A stretch of DNA of 64,000 nt from Solirubrobacteraceae bacterium (GTDB taxonomy: Bacteria > Actinomycetota > Thermoleophilia > Solirubrobacterales > Solirubrobacteraceae): NCBI GenBank assembly GCA_023230855.1, contig JALNWQ010000003.1, positions 248,001-312,000 of the forward strand, written 5' to 3'. The notes below the pieces were generated by a model that saw nothing but the letters and a program-made list of their open reading frames with translations, was not told the DNA's origin and did not search any database. Both the position numbers and the translations under genes were made by a program. Every line of letters starts with the position of its first letter. Positions within the stretch are counted from its first letter, which is position 1. Below are positions 40,847-49,145 of this stretch, piece by piece.

Positions 40847-42031
40847 ATGCCCTCGCTGTTGGTGGTGCACGCCGTGGACCGGCCGGGCGGGGCGGAGCTC
40901 GCCCTGCTGCGCGTCGCACCGCTGCTGCTCGAGCGGGGATGGCGGATCACGATGACCGGCCCGACCGGTCGCCGCCCGGCCGAGGCGCCCGCCGACGTCC
41001 ACTGGCGGGCCCAGCCGGTCGGGGGGCTCGGGCGTGGCCGTGGCGCGCAGGCGCTGCGCGCGTTCGGGGCGTTCCGTCGCATGGCCGAGCCGTTCGACGT
41101 CGTCTACCTCAACGGCACCGTGCCGGGCCGGCTGCTGCCGGCGCTCCGGCCTCCGTCGCTCGCGGCGCCGCCGCGGCCGTGGGCGCCCGGCCGGGCCGGC
41201 GGCGGTCGGCCGCTGGGGTCCCCCGTCGGGGGCCGGGCCGTCCTGCACGTGCACGACATGGTGTCGCGGGTGCCGCGGTTCTGGGGCGCCGCGGACGCCC
41301 TGCTCGCCGACTCCAGCGCGTGCGGCGCCCCGCTGGCCCGGCGTCTCGGTCGTCGGGTCGACGTCACCGGCTGCCCGGTCGACCTCGACCCTCCGGCGGT
41401 CGACCCGCCCTGGACCCGCGACGGCCGCCCGGTCGTCGCGTTCGTCGGGCGGATCGAGCCGCGCAAGAGCCCGCACGACCTCATCACCGCCACCGCCGCG
41501 ATCCGCTCGGTCGTCCCGGACGTGCGGGTCGTGCTCGTCGGCGACGACGTGTACGGCGCGGACCGGTCGTACCGGCGGATGGTGGACCGCCGGGCCTCGG
41601 ACGCCGGGATCGAGCGGTGGCCGTGGCAGAGCGGCGGCCCCGGCCTGCTGCGCCACGTCGACGTGCTCGTCGTGCCGTCGCTGCGCGAGCCGGGCGGCAC
41701 GGTCGTGTCGGAGGCGCACGCCGTCGGGGTGCCGGTCGTGGCGACCGCCGTCGACGGGCTCGTCGAGGTCGTCGACGACGGACGGACGGGGCGCCTCATC
41801 CCGACGCACGACCCGGCCGCGCTCGCCCACGGGGTGATCTGGGCGCTGCGGGAGCGGACGCTCGCCGCCGACGCATGCCGTCAGGCGGCCGCGCGGTGGT
41901 CGCTGGAGCGGGTCACCGACCGGATCGAGGCGGCCCTGCTGGGACGCGAGGCCCCCGCCGGCAGCCCGGCGGTCGACCCACCGGCCGGCGTCGGCGCGGC
42001 GGGCGGCGACGACCGCGCGGCCGGGTCCTGA
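40847..42031 (+). CDS. GT4-family glycosyltransferase
   Basis: 394 residues. LLVVHAVDRPGGAELALLRVAPLLLERGW at the start, VYLNGTVPGRLLPALRPP and VLHVHDMVSRVPRFWGAADALLADSSA in the acceptor half; the donor half has VVAFVGRIEPRKSPHDLITATAAI, VVPSLREPGGTVVSEAHAVGVPVVATAVDGLVEVV with the EX7E segment EPGGTVVSE. TAGCCT ends eight bases before the ATG. It is followed 16 bases later by a second GT4 gene, so the two form a small operon. Specificity is unknown. Confidence 0.9.
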   Translation: MPSLLVVHAVDRPGGAELALLRVAPLLLERGWRITMTGPTGRRPAEAPADVHWRAQPVGGLGRGRGAQALRAFGAFRRMAEPFDVVYLNGTVPGRLLPALRPPSLAAPPRPWAPGRAGGGRPLGSPVGGRAVLHVHDMVSRVPRFWGAADALLADSSACGAPLARRLGRRVDVTGCPVDLDPPAVDPPWTRDGRPVVAFVGRIEPRKSPHDLITATAAIRSVVPDVRVVLVGDDVYGADRSYRRMVDRRASDAGIERWPWQSGGPGLLRHVDVLVVPSLREPGGTVVSEAHAVGVPVVATAVDGLVEVVDDGRTGRLIPTHDPAALAHGVIWALRERTLAADACRQAAARWSLERVTDRIEAALLGREAPAGSPAVDPPAGVGAAGGDDRAAGS

Positions 42032-42047
42032 TGCGGGTCGTGCGCTG

Positions 42048-43058
42048 ATGCGGGTCGCGCTCGACGCCCGCGGCGCGGGGGACGTCCGCGGGATCGGCCG
42101 CTACGTCCGGTGCCTGCGCGACGCGCTCGTCGCGACCGCCCCGGAGGGGTCGACGATCGTCGAGCGCCGACGCCCGGTGGGGTGCGACGCGTTCCACAGC
42201 CCGTGGATCGACGGGGCGCTGCTGCGTCCCGGTCGACCCCAGGTCGTGACGCTCCACGACCTCGTGCCGCTGAAGCGTCGCGCGGAGTACCTCCGCACCG
42301 GGGTGCGGTTCCGGTTGCGGTACGCCGCGGTCGCCCGCGCCGACCGGATCATCGTCCCGACCGCGGCCGTCGCCGACGACGTCCTGCGGCACCTGGGCGT
42401 CGACGGGGACCGCGTCCGCACGATCCACGAGGCGCCCGCGCCGGGGTTCCGGCCGGCGGACGACGACGCGGTCGCCGCGGTCCGCGAGGAGCTCGGGCTC
42501 CCCGACGCGTTCCTGCTGTGGGTCGGCGGCCTGCGGAGCCGCGATCCGCGCAAGCGGGTGAGCGAGCTCGTCGCCGCCCCGCGGACGATGCCGCTCGTGC
42601 TCGTCGGCCCGACCGGGCCGTGGACGGCGGAGCTGACGGGTGGGCCGGAGGCGACCGGCCCGGCGGGCGGAGCCGGGGCGCGCGGGGGCCGCGCGGGCGG
42701 CGACCGCGGAGCGCGCGGCGACGGGGCCGCGGGGATCCACCTCACGGGCGAGGTGACCGACGAGCAGCTGACGGCGCTCTACACCGCCGCGCACGCCCTC
42801 GTCCTCGCATCGGACGACGAGGGCTTCGGCCTCACGCCGCTGGAGGCGCTGGCGTGCGGCTGCCCGGTGGCGTGCACCGACGTCCCCGCGGTGCGCGAGG
42901 TCCTGGGCGACCACGCGACGTTCGTCGACCGCGACGACCTCGCGGGCCTCGTCGCCGCCGCCGAGGCGTCATCCCGTCCCGCCCCGGCCGCCCCGGCCTG
43001 GACGTGGGAGGACGCGGCCCGCGCGACGTGGGCGGTCTACCGCGAGATCGCCGCCTGA
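42048..43058 (+). CDS. GT4-family glycosyltransferase
   Basis: 336 residues. MRVALDARGAGDVRGIGRYVRCLRDAL opens the protein, with VVTLHDLVPLKRRAEYL in the acceptor domain and FLLWVGGLRSRDPRKRVSELV plus LVLASDDEGFGLTPLEALACGCPVACTDVPAVREVL in the donor domain. A Gly/Ala/Arg-rich low-complexity insert of about 30 residues (205-230) sits between donor strands. The GDVRGIGRY start is typical of mannosyl- or glucosyl-transferases of the wbpY/mtfB group. It is coupled to the preceding GT4 gene (16-base gap). Confidence 0.88.
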   Translation: MRVALDARGAGDVRGIGRYVRCLRDALVATAPEGSTIVERRRPVGCDAFHSPWIDGALLRPGRPQVVTLHDLVPLKRRAEYLRTGVRFRLRYAAVARADRIIVPTAAVADDVLRHLGVDGDRVRTIHEAPAPGFRPADDDAVAAVREELGLPDAFLLWVGGLRSRDPRKRVSELVAAPRTMPLVLVGPTGPWTAELTGGPEATGPAGGAGARGGRAGGDRGARGDGAAGIHLTGEVTDEQLTALYTAAHALVLASDDEGFGLTPLEALACGCPVACTDVPAVREVLGDHATFVDRDDLAGLVAAAEASSRPAPAAPAWTWEDAARATWAVYREIAA

Positions 43059-43067
43059 CCTCGGTCG

Positions 43068-43086
43068 GGCGCCGCGGCCCGGCGCC
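43068..43086. terminator. Hairpin between convergent GT genes
   Basis: GGCGCCG and CGGCGCC around a 5-base loop, ten bases after the stop at 43058 and before the convergent stop at 43109. Confidence 0.5.
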
Positions 43087-43108
43087 GCGCCGTCGTCCGG
43101 CGCGACCG

Positions 43109-44167
43109 TCAGCCGCCGACCGGCGCCGGTCCGGCCCGGTCCGGCGTCTGCACCGGGCCGTCCGGTGGCGGTGGCGCCCCGGGCGGCGGGCCCTGCGGGG
43201 GCCGCAGCCCGAACGGCGGCCGACCGTTGCCCCGTCCCGCGGCGGCGAGCTCGCGCCGGCGGGCCTGCACCCACCGTCGACGCTGGCGGGTGGCGGGCAG
43301 CAGGCGCAGGTGGTCGAGGTAGCCGGCCAGGAGGAACGGCTCGCGGAGGAGCGCCCATCCGAACGCGGCGACCTCGTACCCGAGCAGCCGCGGGAGCCCC
43401 CGCAGCAGCCCCCCGCAGGTCTCGTTCTTGTAGACCATGATGAGCCGGTTGCGGAACTGCAGCCGACGGTGGGCCCGGTGGACGTTGCGGCGGTTGGACG
43501 GGCTGTAGAAGCGCTTGTGCCACGCGATCGCGGCCGGCTCGTAGCGGGCGGTCCACCCGAAGAGCTGCGCCCGCCACGCGAGGTCGGCGTCGGTCGCCCA
43601 CAGCCCCATGTCCTCGTCGAGGACCTCGAGGCCCATCGCGCAGCTCTCGAGGCACGCCCGCCGGTACAGGACGCACGCGCCGTCGCCGCCGAACGCCGGC
43701 CCGGTCCGCGCGTACGTCGGGGCCGGCTCGTCGTGGCCGACCAGGCCGTTCTTGCGGCGTCGGTCGATCGTCATCCCGGCCGCGTCGATGACGTCGAGCC
43801 GGTCCTCGGGCTCCATCCCGGTGGCGCGCAGCAGCCGGGGGACGACGGCGCCGAGGTCGGGATGGTGCAGGTGCGGGCGCAGCGCGTCGAGGAACCCCTC
43901 CCCCAGGACGCAGTCGGCGTTGCACCACAGCACCCAGTCCCCACCGCAGGCGGCGACGCCGACGTTCATCGCCGCGGCGTACCCGCGGCGGCGCGTCAGC
44001 CGTAGTCGACGCGCGCCGTAGCGCTCGCACAGCTCGGGCGTCGCGTCGGTGCACGCGTTGTCGATGACGACGACCTCGTCGGCGCCCTGGGAGCACGCCG
44101 CGGGAAGCGAGCGTCGCAGCAGCGGCGCCTCGTTCACCGACAGCATGAGGATCGTGATCCGGGTCAC
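43109..44167 (-). CDS. GT2-family glycosyltransferase (rhamnosyltransferase-like)
   Basis: 352 residues. ITILMLSVNEAPLLRRSLPAACSQG, DEVVVIDNACTDATPELCERYG, GYAAAMNVGVAACGGDWVLWCNADCVLGEGFLDAL and GPAFGGDGACVLYRRACLESC describe a GT-A domain of the wbbL/rfbF type; VLDEDMGLWATDADLAWRAQLFGWTARYEPAAIAWHKR gives the ED acceptor motif. The C-terminal 40 residues are Pro/Gly-rich. The GTG start overlaps the end of the next GT4 gene by four bases, so both belong to one transcript. A dTDP-sugar donor is likely but unproven. Confidence 0.9.
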   Translation of the reverse strand: MTRITILMLSVNEAPLLRRSLPAACSQGADEVVVIDNACTDATPELCERYGARRLRLTRRRGYAAAMNVGVAACGGDWVLWCNADCVLGEGFLDALRPHLHHPDLGAVVPRLLRATGMEPEDRLDVIDAAGMTIDRRRKNGLVGHDEPAPTYARTGPAFGGDGACVLYRRACLESCAMGLEVLDEDMGLWATDADLAWRAQLFGWTARYEPAAIAWHKRFYSPSNRRNVHRAHRRLQFRNRLIMVYKNETCGGLLRGLPRLLGYEVAAFGWALLREPFLLAGYLDHLRLLPATRQRRRWVQARRRELAAAGRGNGRPPFGLRPPQGPPPGAPPPPDGPVQTPDRAGPAPVGG

Positions 44168-45186
44168 GGGGCCACCAGACGGTAGACGTCGAGCGTCTCC
44201 CGGGCCGTGCGGTCCCAGTCGAACGCGGCCGCACGGGCGCGTCCGGCGGTCGCGAGCGCGTCCCGGCGGGCGAGCGCGTCGTGGAGCGCGCGGGCGATGT
44301 CCTCGACGTCGCGCGGGTCGAAGAGCTCGGCCGCGCCGCCCGCGGTCTCCGACAGGGACGGGATCGCGCTGCAGGCCACCGGCACGCCGCGGGCCATCGC
44401 CTCGAGCAGCACCAGGCCGAACCCCTCGAAGAGCGACGGGTGGACGAGCAGGTCCGCGCCGCGCAGCAGCCGGTCGAGGTCGTCCTCGTCGAGCCATCCG
44501 GGCAGCTCGGCGCCGGTCGCCCGCAGGCGGGCGACGAGCGCCGCCCCCGCCGGGTCGGTCGTGTCGGGCCCGGTGCCGGCGAGCACGAGCCGGTGCGGCA
44601 GGCCGCTGATCCGCCACGCGTCGGCGAGCCGCTCCAGGTTCTTCTTGCCGCGCAGGTCGCCGATCGCGAGCAGGTAGGGACGATCGTCGTCGCCGTCCCC
44701 GTCGTGGTGCGCGCCGCTCCCGGCCAGCGAGGGCGCGAGCGGCACGACGTGGATCCGGTCGCGGTCGACCCCGTAGCGCTCGCAGAGGTCGTCGGCGGTG
44801 GCGTGGGTGTCGCAGAGCACCGCCTCGGCGGACAGGGCGGCGCGCCGCGTGAACGTCCGGTACTTCCAGCCGGTGCGGGGCGCGAAGTCCTCGGGATGGA
44901 CCTCGAACGCCAGGTCGTGGATCGTCACGACGCCCGGGCAGGGCCGCCACAGCGGCAGGAAGCAGTTGGGGGCGTGGGCGACGTCGGGCGCGTCGTCGCG
45001 CAGCCGGAGCGGCCAGCCGGCCTGCTCCCACGCGAGCTCGGGCAGCCGGCCCCCGCCGACGTAGGCCCCGACGGCCACGTCGTCCCGTCGGCGCAGCGCG
45101 GCGAGGAGCTCGGCGGCGTACCGGCCCCAGCCACGCCGACGGGGATCCACGGCGTCCCGTGCGTCGAAGGCCACACGCAACGTCAC
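44164..45186 (-). CDS. GT4-family glycosyltransferase
   Basis: 340 residues. VTLRVAFDARDAVDPRRRGWGRYAAELL, HAPNCFLPLWRPCPGVVTIHDLAFEVHPEDFAPRTGWKYRTFTRRAA, then YLLAIGDLRGKKNLERLADAW and LVHPSLFEGFGLVLLEAMARGVPVACSAIPSLSETAGG place it among actinobacterial mannosyltransferase-like GT4 enzymes. TACCAT ends seven bases before the GTG, giving a leaderless transcript divergent from the LysR gene. It leads the two-gene unit with the GT2 gene downstream. Confidence 0.9.
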   Translation of the reverse strand: MTLRVAFDARDAVDPRRRGWGRYAAELLAALRRRDDVAVGAYVGGGRLPELAWEQAGWPLRLRDDAPDVAHAPNCFLPLWRPCPGVVTIHDLAFEVHPEDFAPRTGWKYRTFTRRAALSAEAVLCDTHATADDLCERYGVDRDRIHVVPLAPSLAGSGAHHDGDGDDDRPYLLAIGDLRGKKNLERLADAWRISGLPHRLVLAGTGPDTTDPAGAALVARLRATGAELPGWLDEDDLDRLLRGADLLVHPSLFEGFGLVLLEAMARGVPVACSAIPSLSETAGGAAELFDPRDVEDIARALHDALARRDALATAGRARAAAFDWDRTARETLDVYRLVAP

Positions 45187-45193
45187 GCGGGCG

Positions 45194-45298
45194 ATGGTAG
45201 GGCCCGCGTCGGGCGGGCGCCGGTCCGGCCGGCCGCGCCGGTTCACCCGGGTGACGCGCGCCCGCCGTCGCCGGCTTCGCCCGGCCGGCGGGCACGAT
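45194..45298. promoter_or_regulatory. Divergent promoter region between GT4 and LysR genes with a palindrome
   Basis: Minus -10 TACCAT (45194-45199) and plus -10 CACGAT (45293-45298) flank a perfect palindrome TCACCCGGGTGA (45243-45254). A LysR-type regulator encoded next door may bind here, but the arm spacing (T-N10-A) is one base short of the classic motif. Confidence 0.4.
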
Positions 45299-45304
45299 GG
45301 CGCG

Positions 45305-46291
45305 ATGCCCGCCTCCGACCGCCCGACCGGCGCGCGGTCGACCGCCGTCGACCTGCGGCGGCTCGCCGCGTTCGTCGCCGCCGCGGAGGAGTCGCACTTC
45401 GGCCGGGCCGCGCGCCGGCTCGACGTGTCGCAGCCGACGCTGAGCCAGCACGTCAAGACGCTCGAGTCGGAGTGGGACGTGCGGCTGTTCGTGCGGGCCG
45501 CCCGCGGGGTCCGTCCCACCGAGGCGGGTCGCCGGCTCCTGCCCGCCGCGCGTCGGCTCCTGCGTGCCGCCGACGGGTTCCGGCTCGAGGTCGACGCCGT
45601 CGTCGCGGGCCATCGCGGCGCCGTCTCGATCGGCTACGTCGACGAGGCGTTCGCCGCGGTCATGCCGGGCCTGGTGGCGATGCTCGCCGCCGACGACCCC
45701 GACCCGCGGTGCTCCACGTCGCGCCTCGCGGGGCCGCTCGACGCCGCGCGCTCGCTGCGCGACGGCCGGCACGACGCCGTGGTCACCGACCCGCGCCACC
45801 TCGACGTCGACGCCGCCCGCGTGGCGGTCGCGCGGATCCCGTACGTCGCCGCGGCGCCCGCCGGCCATCCGCTCGCCCGCCCGGCGCGCCTCGACCTCGC
45901 CACGGTCCTCCGGGATCCGGGCCTCCTGCGCGGCGCGGCCGGCCCGTCGTCCGTGGTCGCCGACGGTCCCGTGCGGGACGACGGCCTGCACGGGTTGCTG
46001 CTCCGGGTGGCGGCCGGGCGCGGCGTGGCGGTGGTCCCGGAGACGGCCCGGGCCGCGATGCCGCTCCGCGGGGTCGTGTATCGCGACCTCGACGGAGCGC
46101 CGGCGATGCCCCTCGTGATCGCGTGGAGCCGGACGAACCCGAACTCGGCGCTCGAGGCGGTCGCCCGCGCCGCCCGGAGCATCGGTCGCGGCGCCACGCC
46201 ACGACCGGGCGTCGCCGTCCGGGTCACGACCGACGGGCCGGCGGCGGGAGCGGTCGGCGGCGGCGGCCGGGCGACCGTGCGGGGCGTCTGA
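45305..46291 (+). CDS. LysR-family transcriptional regulator
   Basis: 328 residues. The N-terminal winged helix (DLRRLAAFVAAAEESHFGRAARRLDVSQPTLSQHVKTLESEWDVRLFVRAARGVRPTEAG) is textbook LysR. The effector domain is present but the C-terminal 30 residues are Gly/Ala-rich and unrelated. It may regulate the divergent GT4-GT2 pair or the downstream E2-like gene (84-base gap). The ligand is unknown. CACGAT ends six bases before the ATG. Confidence 0.9.
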   Translation: MPASDRPTGARSTAVDLRRLAAFVAAAEESHFGRAARRLDVSQPTLSQHVKTLESEWDVRLFVRAARGVRPTEAGRRLLPAARRLLRAADGFRLEVDAVVAGHRGAVSIGYVDEAFAAVMPGLVAMLAADDPDPRCSTSRLAGPLDAARSLRDGRHDAVVTDPRHLDVDAARVAVARIPYVAAAPAGHPLARPARLDLATVLRDPGLLRGAAGPSSVVADGPVRDDGLHGLLLRVAAGRGVAVVPETARAAMPLRGVVYRDLDGAPAMPLVIAWSRTNPNSALEAVARAARSIGRGATPRPGVAVRVTTDGPAAGAVGGGGRATVRGV

Positions 46292-46375
46292 CCGGGTCCC
46301 GGGCGCGACCTGCCATGCTCGACGGTCGCTGGCGGCGTCACCGCGCCGCCGTCGTTCCGCAGCCCGAGGTCCACG

Positions 46376-47128
46376 ATGTCGTCGCCGTCCACCACCCCGT
46401 CCACCACCCCGTCCGCGCCGTCCACGACGGTCGAGGAGGGCACGAAGCGCGGCACGGTCACGACGGTCGAGCCGACCCGCGCCCAGACCGGGATCGCCCG
46501 CCGCATGGCCGAGGTCCGCGCGACGGCCCCGCAGTGGACCGCGAGCGTCGACGTCGACGTCGAGGAGCTCGTGACGGCGCTCGGCTCCGACGCCGACGCC
46601 CCGGAGCCGATCGACGCCATCGCCCGGGCGGTGGGCGTCGCGCTCGTCGCGCATCCGCGGGTGAACGGCGCGTGGCGCGACGGCAAGCTCGAGTCGTGGT
46701 CGCGGGCGACGATCGCCCTGGCGGTCGACGTCGACGGCGGATCGATCGCGCTGCCGACCCTGCCGGACGTCGACCACGCCCCGCTCGCCGACATCGCCGC
46801 CCGCCGGCGGCACGTGGTCGGCCTCGTGCGGGACGGCGCGCTCCGCGCCCCCGACAGCGCCGGGCCGACGTTCGCGCTCATCGACGGTGGCCCCGACGGC
46901 CCCGACCGGTTCGACGCGATCACGCCGCCCGGGCTCGGGGCGAGCCTCGCGGTCGGCCGGATCGCCCGACGGCCGGTCGTCGTCGGCGACGCGATCCTGC
47001 CCCGCCACACCGTCACCCTGACCCTCACCGCCGATCACCGCGCGATCTACCCGAGCCACGCCGCCGCGTTCCTCCGCCGGGTCGCGGACCTGCTCGGCGA
47101 TCCCGGGCAGGGGCTGCTCGCCGACTGA
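46376..47128 (+). CDS. Stand-alone 2-oxoacid dehydrogenase E2 acyltransferase-fold protein
   Basis: 250 residues: a Ser/Thr/Pro leader and a single CAT-like catalytic domain (TRAQTGIARRMAEVRATAPQWTASVDVDVEELV, IDAIARAVGVALVAHPRVNGAWRDGKLE, SWSRATIALAVDVDGGSIALPTL). It has no lipoyl domain and no subunit-binding domain. At the catalytic site the family's DHRxxDG is DHRAIYP: His is kept, Asp becomes Tyr and Gly becomes Pro. It may be a non-catalytic scaffold or a divergent acyltransferase. lipB and lipA follow within 3 kb. Start ATG 46376 is plausible. Confidence 0.8.
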   Translation: MSSPSTTPSTTPSAPSTTVEEGTKRGTVTTVEPTRAQTGIARRMAEVRATAPQWTASVDVDVEELVTALGSDADAPEPIDAIARAVGVALVAHPRVNGAWRDGKLESWSRATIALAVDVDGGSIALPTLPDVDHAPLADIAARRRHVVGLVRDGALRAPDSAGPTFALIDGGPDGPDRFDAITPPGLGASLAVGRIARRPVVVGDAILPRHTVTLTLTADHRAIYPSHAAAFLRRVADLLGDPGQGLLAD

Positions 47129-47141
47129 GCCGCCCGGCGAC

Positions 47142-47164
47142 CCGGTCGGCGTCCCGCCGACCGG
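47142..47164. terminator. Hairpin between convergent genes
   Basis: CCGGTCGGC and GCCGACCGG around the loop GTCCC, a perfect 9-bp stem ending one base before the stop of the minus-strand gene at 47165. Confidence 0.6.
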
Positions 47165-47803
47165 TCAGCCGCCCGGGCCCTCGACGGCCGCGTTCGGTCG
47201 CACGTCGCCGTCCTCGCGGGCCCGCATCCCGTCGGCCTCCACCCGGACGACGGCGCACCACGCCCGGTCGGGCCGCCCGACCGGGATGCACGCCCGGAAC
47301 AGCCCGTGGGCCCAGCGGCGCACGTCGACGTCGTCGAGGTGCGCGCGGGCGCTGCTCGGGGCCCGCTCCCGCGCCAGCGCGCGCGTCGCGGCCGCGACGC
47401 GGTCGACCTCGGCCCGCCGCTCCAGCACCGCCGGTCGGTGCGCGACGCCGGCGACGGCGAGCACCGCCAGGCCGACGACCAGGCCCACGGTGGCCGCGCG
47501 ATCCCGGGCGACCGGGCGCGGCAGCGACGGGTCGCGGCGTCGCAGCGCCGCGGCGCCCGCCCCGCCGACCACCACGACGACGACCGTGGCCGCCCCGACC
47601 GCGAGGGCGAGCGCCCCGCCCCAGCCGCCCCGCACCCCGCCGTCGCCGACGGGGGGCAGGAGCTTGAGCAGGACCGCTCCGGCGACCGCGGTGACGACGA
47701 ACGTCAGCGGCGCCGCGTCCCCGCGCAGCCGCCACCGCAGCCGCCGGAGCCACAGGGGCGCGTCACCGGATCCCCGGGGCTCGCGTGGGTGGCGGGACCC
47801 CAT
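47165..47803 (-). CDS. Membrane protein of unknown function
   Basis: 212 residues. A charged N-terminus is followed by three predicted membrane helices (FVVTAVAGAVLLKLL, ALALAVGAATVVVVVVGGAGA, TVGLVVGLAVLAVAGVA), then a soluble domain of about 85 residues with two cysteines (LFRACIPVGRPDRAWCAVVRVEADGM) that would sit outside the cell. No family is recognised. TACCCT ends seven bases before the ATG. It is divergent from the deacetylase gene, sharing its promoter region. Confidence 0.65.
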   Translation of the reverse strand: MGSRHPREPRGSGDAPLWLRRLRWRLRGDAAPLTFVVTAVAGAVLLKLLPPVGDGGVRGGWGGALALAVGAATVVVVVVGGAGAAALRRRDPSLPRPVARDRAATVGLVVGLAVLAVAGVAHRPAVLERRAEVDRVAAATRALARERAPSSARAHLDDVDVRRWAHGLFRACIPVGRPDRAWCAVVRVEADGMRAREDGDVRPNAAVEGPGG

Positions 47804-47897
47804 CCCCGCCAGGGTACCGTCGACCCGCCGCGACCCCGGAGGATCGTGGCCGACGGGGTGGGACCACCCGGCCGGGACGTCGTCTACCTTGGGCACC

Positions 47898-49115
47898 GTG
47901 ACGCGTCCCGACGACCCCTTCGAGCGGCGGCCCGACCCCGCGGGGGACGATGGCCGGGATTGGGGCTACGGTGATTGGGACGAGCCCGCCCGGGAGCGCT
48001 CGCCGGGGCACGGCGACGCCGCCCGGGACCGGGATCCCGACGTCGCGCCGGACGGCCGGGGCGGGGCGGACCCCCGGGGCGGGGCGGACCCCCGGGGCGG
48101 GGCGGACGGGGCGGCATCCGACCGCGCCGCGACCGACGGGGCCGTGGACGACGCGGCGTCCGCCGACGACCACGTGGGGGCCGACGCGTCAGCCGACGAC
48201 GACCGCCCGGCGCGCTCCACCCGCGACGCCACGCCCCGTCCCGTCTACGTGCGGCGGCGGATCACCGCCGTGGCCGTCGCGGTACTGCTCGTCCTGGGCG
48301 TCCCGGTCGCGCTGGCGCTCGGCGGTGGCGACGACGCGACCTCGGCCGACGGCCCGCCGCTGCTGCAGGGCCCGCTGGCGACCGCGGGGTCGCTCACCGT
48401 CGACCGGCTCGAGCGCGACGCCGCGATCACCCGGTTCGCGAAGCTCGGCCTGCCGGTCTACTGCGGCGCCGGGAAGCAGCCGTGGGTGGCGCTGACGTTC
48501 GACGACGGACCGCACGCGCTGTCGTCGCGGTTCCGGGAGCTGCTGGTGCGGGAGCGCGCGGCGGTGACGCTCTTCCGTCAGGGCACGAACATCGGGGGCC
48601 ACGAGGCCGAGGTCGTCGCGCAGCGCGATCTCGGCTGGGACTCGGGGTCGCACACCCAGAACCACCCCGCGCTGGCGTCGCTGGACGCGAAGGCGCAGCG
48701 GACCGAGATCGAGGCCGGCAACCGTGCCAGCCGCGGGGCGCTCGGTCGTCCGGTGCGCCTGTTCCGGCCTCCGTACGAGTCCCACGACGACGACACCGAC
48801 CGGATCGTCAAGGACCTCGGGATGGTCCAGGTGCTGTGGAACGTCGACACCCAGGACGCGCTCGGCGTGTCGAAGGACCGGATCGTGGAGCAGGCCAAGG
48901 CCGGCCTGCACCCGGGTTCGATCATCCTCATGCACGAGACGAAGGAGCGCACGCTCGAGGCGCTCCCGGCGATCTTCGCGGAGATGCGCCGCCGCGGCCT
49001 GCAGCCGGTGACGGTGTCGCAGATGCTCGCCCACGACCCGCCGTCGGAGGCCCAGCTGCGCAAGGGCTTCGACGGCTGCCTCGTCGACGTCACGCCCGGC
49101 AAGGCGTCGTCGTGA
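47898..49115 (+). CDS. Membrane-anchored polysaccharide deacetylase (NodB domain)
   Basis: 405 residues. A long acidic cytoplasmic N-terminus (with three GGADPR-like repeats near residue 55), one transmembrane helix (ITAVAVAVLLVLGVPVALAL, about 125-145), then an extracellular NodB domain: ALTFDDGPHALSSRF (metal Asp and base), SHTQNHPALASL (metal histidines), RLFRPPYESHDDDT, VLWNVDTQDALG and IILMHETKERTLEALPAI. It removes N-acetyl groups from peptidoglycan or another cell-surface glycan. TACCTT ends seven bases before the GTG. Upstream divergent gene: a membrane protein. Confidence 0.9.
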   Translation: MTRPDDPFERRPDPAGDDGRDWGYGDWDEPARERSPGHGDAARDRDPDVAPDGRGGADPRGGADPRGGADGAASDRAATDGAVDDAASADDHVGADASADDDRPARSTRDATPRPVYVRRRITAVAVAVLLVLGVPVALALGGGDDATSADGPPLLQGPLATAGSLTVDRLERDAAITRFAKLGLPVYCGAGKQPWVALTFDDGPHALSSRFRELLVRERAAVTLFRQGTNIGGHEAEVVAQRDLGWDSGSHTQNHPALASLDAKAQRTEIEAGNRASRGALGRPVRLFRPPYESHDDDTDRIVKDLGMVQVLWNVDTQDALGVSKDRIVEQAKAGLHPGSIILMHETKERTLEALPAIFAEMRRRGLQPVTVSQMLAHDPPSEAQLRKGFDGCLVDVTPGKASS

Positions 49116-49145
49116 TCGCCGCGTGGGCGGGGTAGCGTGGGGGGC

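Noticed and set aside
43109..47059. Minus-strand frame of about 1300 codons
   Set aside because: Only the part from 44167 down to 43109 has protein-like sequence (the GT2 enzyme). The rest is antisense to LysR and E2-like genes.
49137..49145. Earlier GTG start for lipB
   Set aside because: It overlaps the -10 hexamer. The GTG at 49146 has the usual seven-base spacing and the family's N-terminal length.
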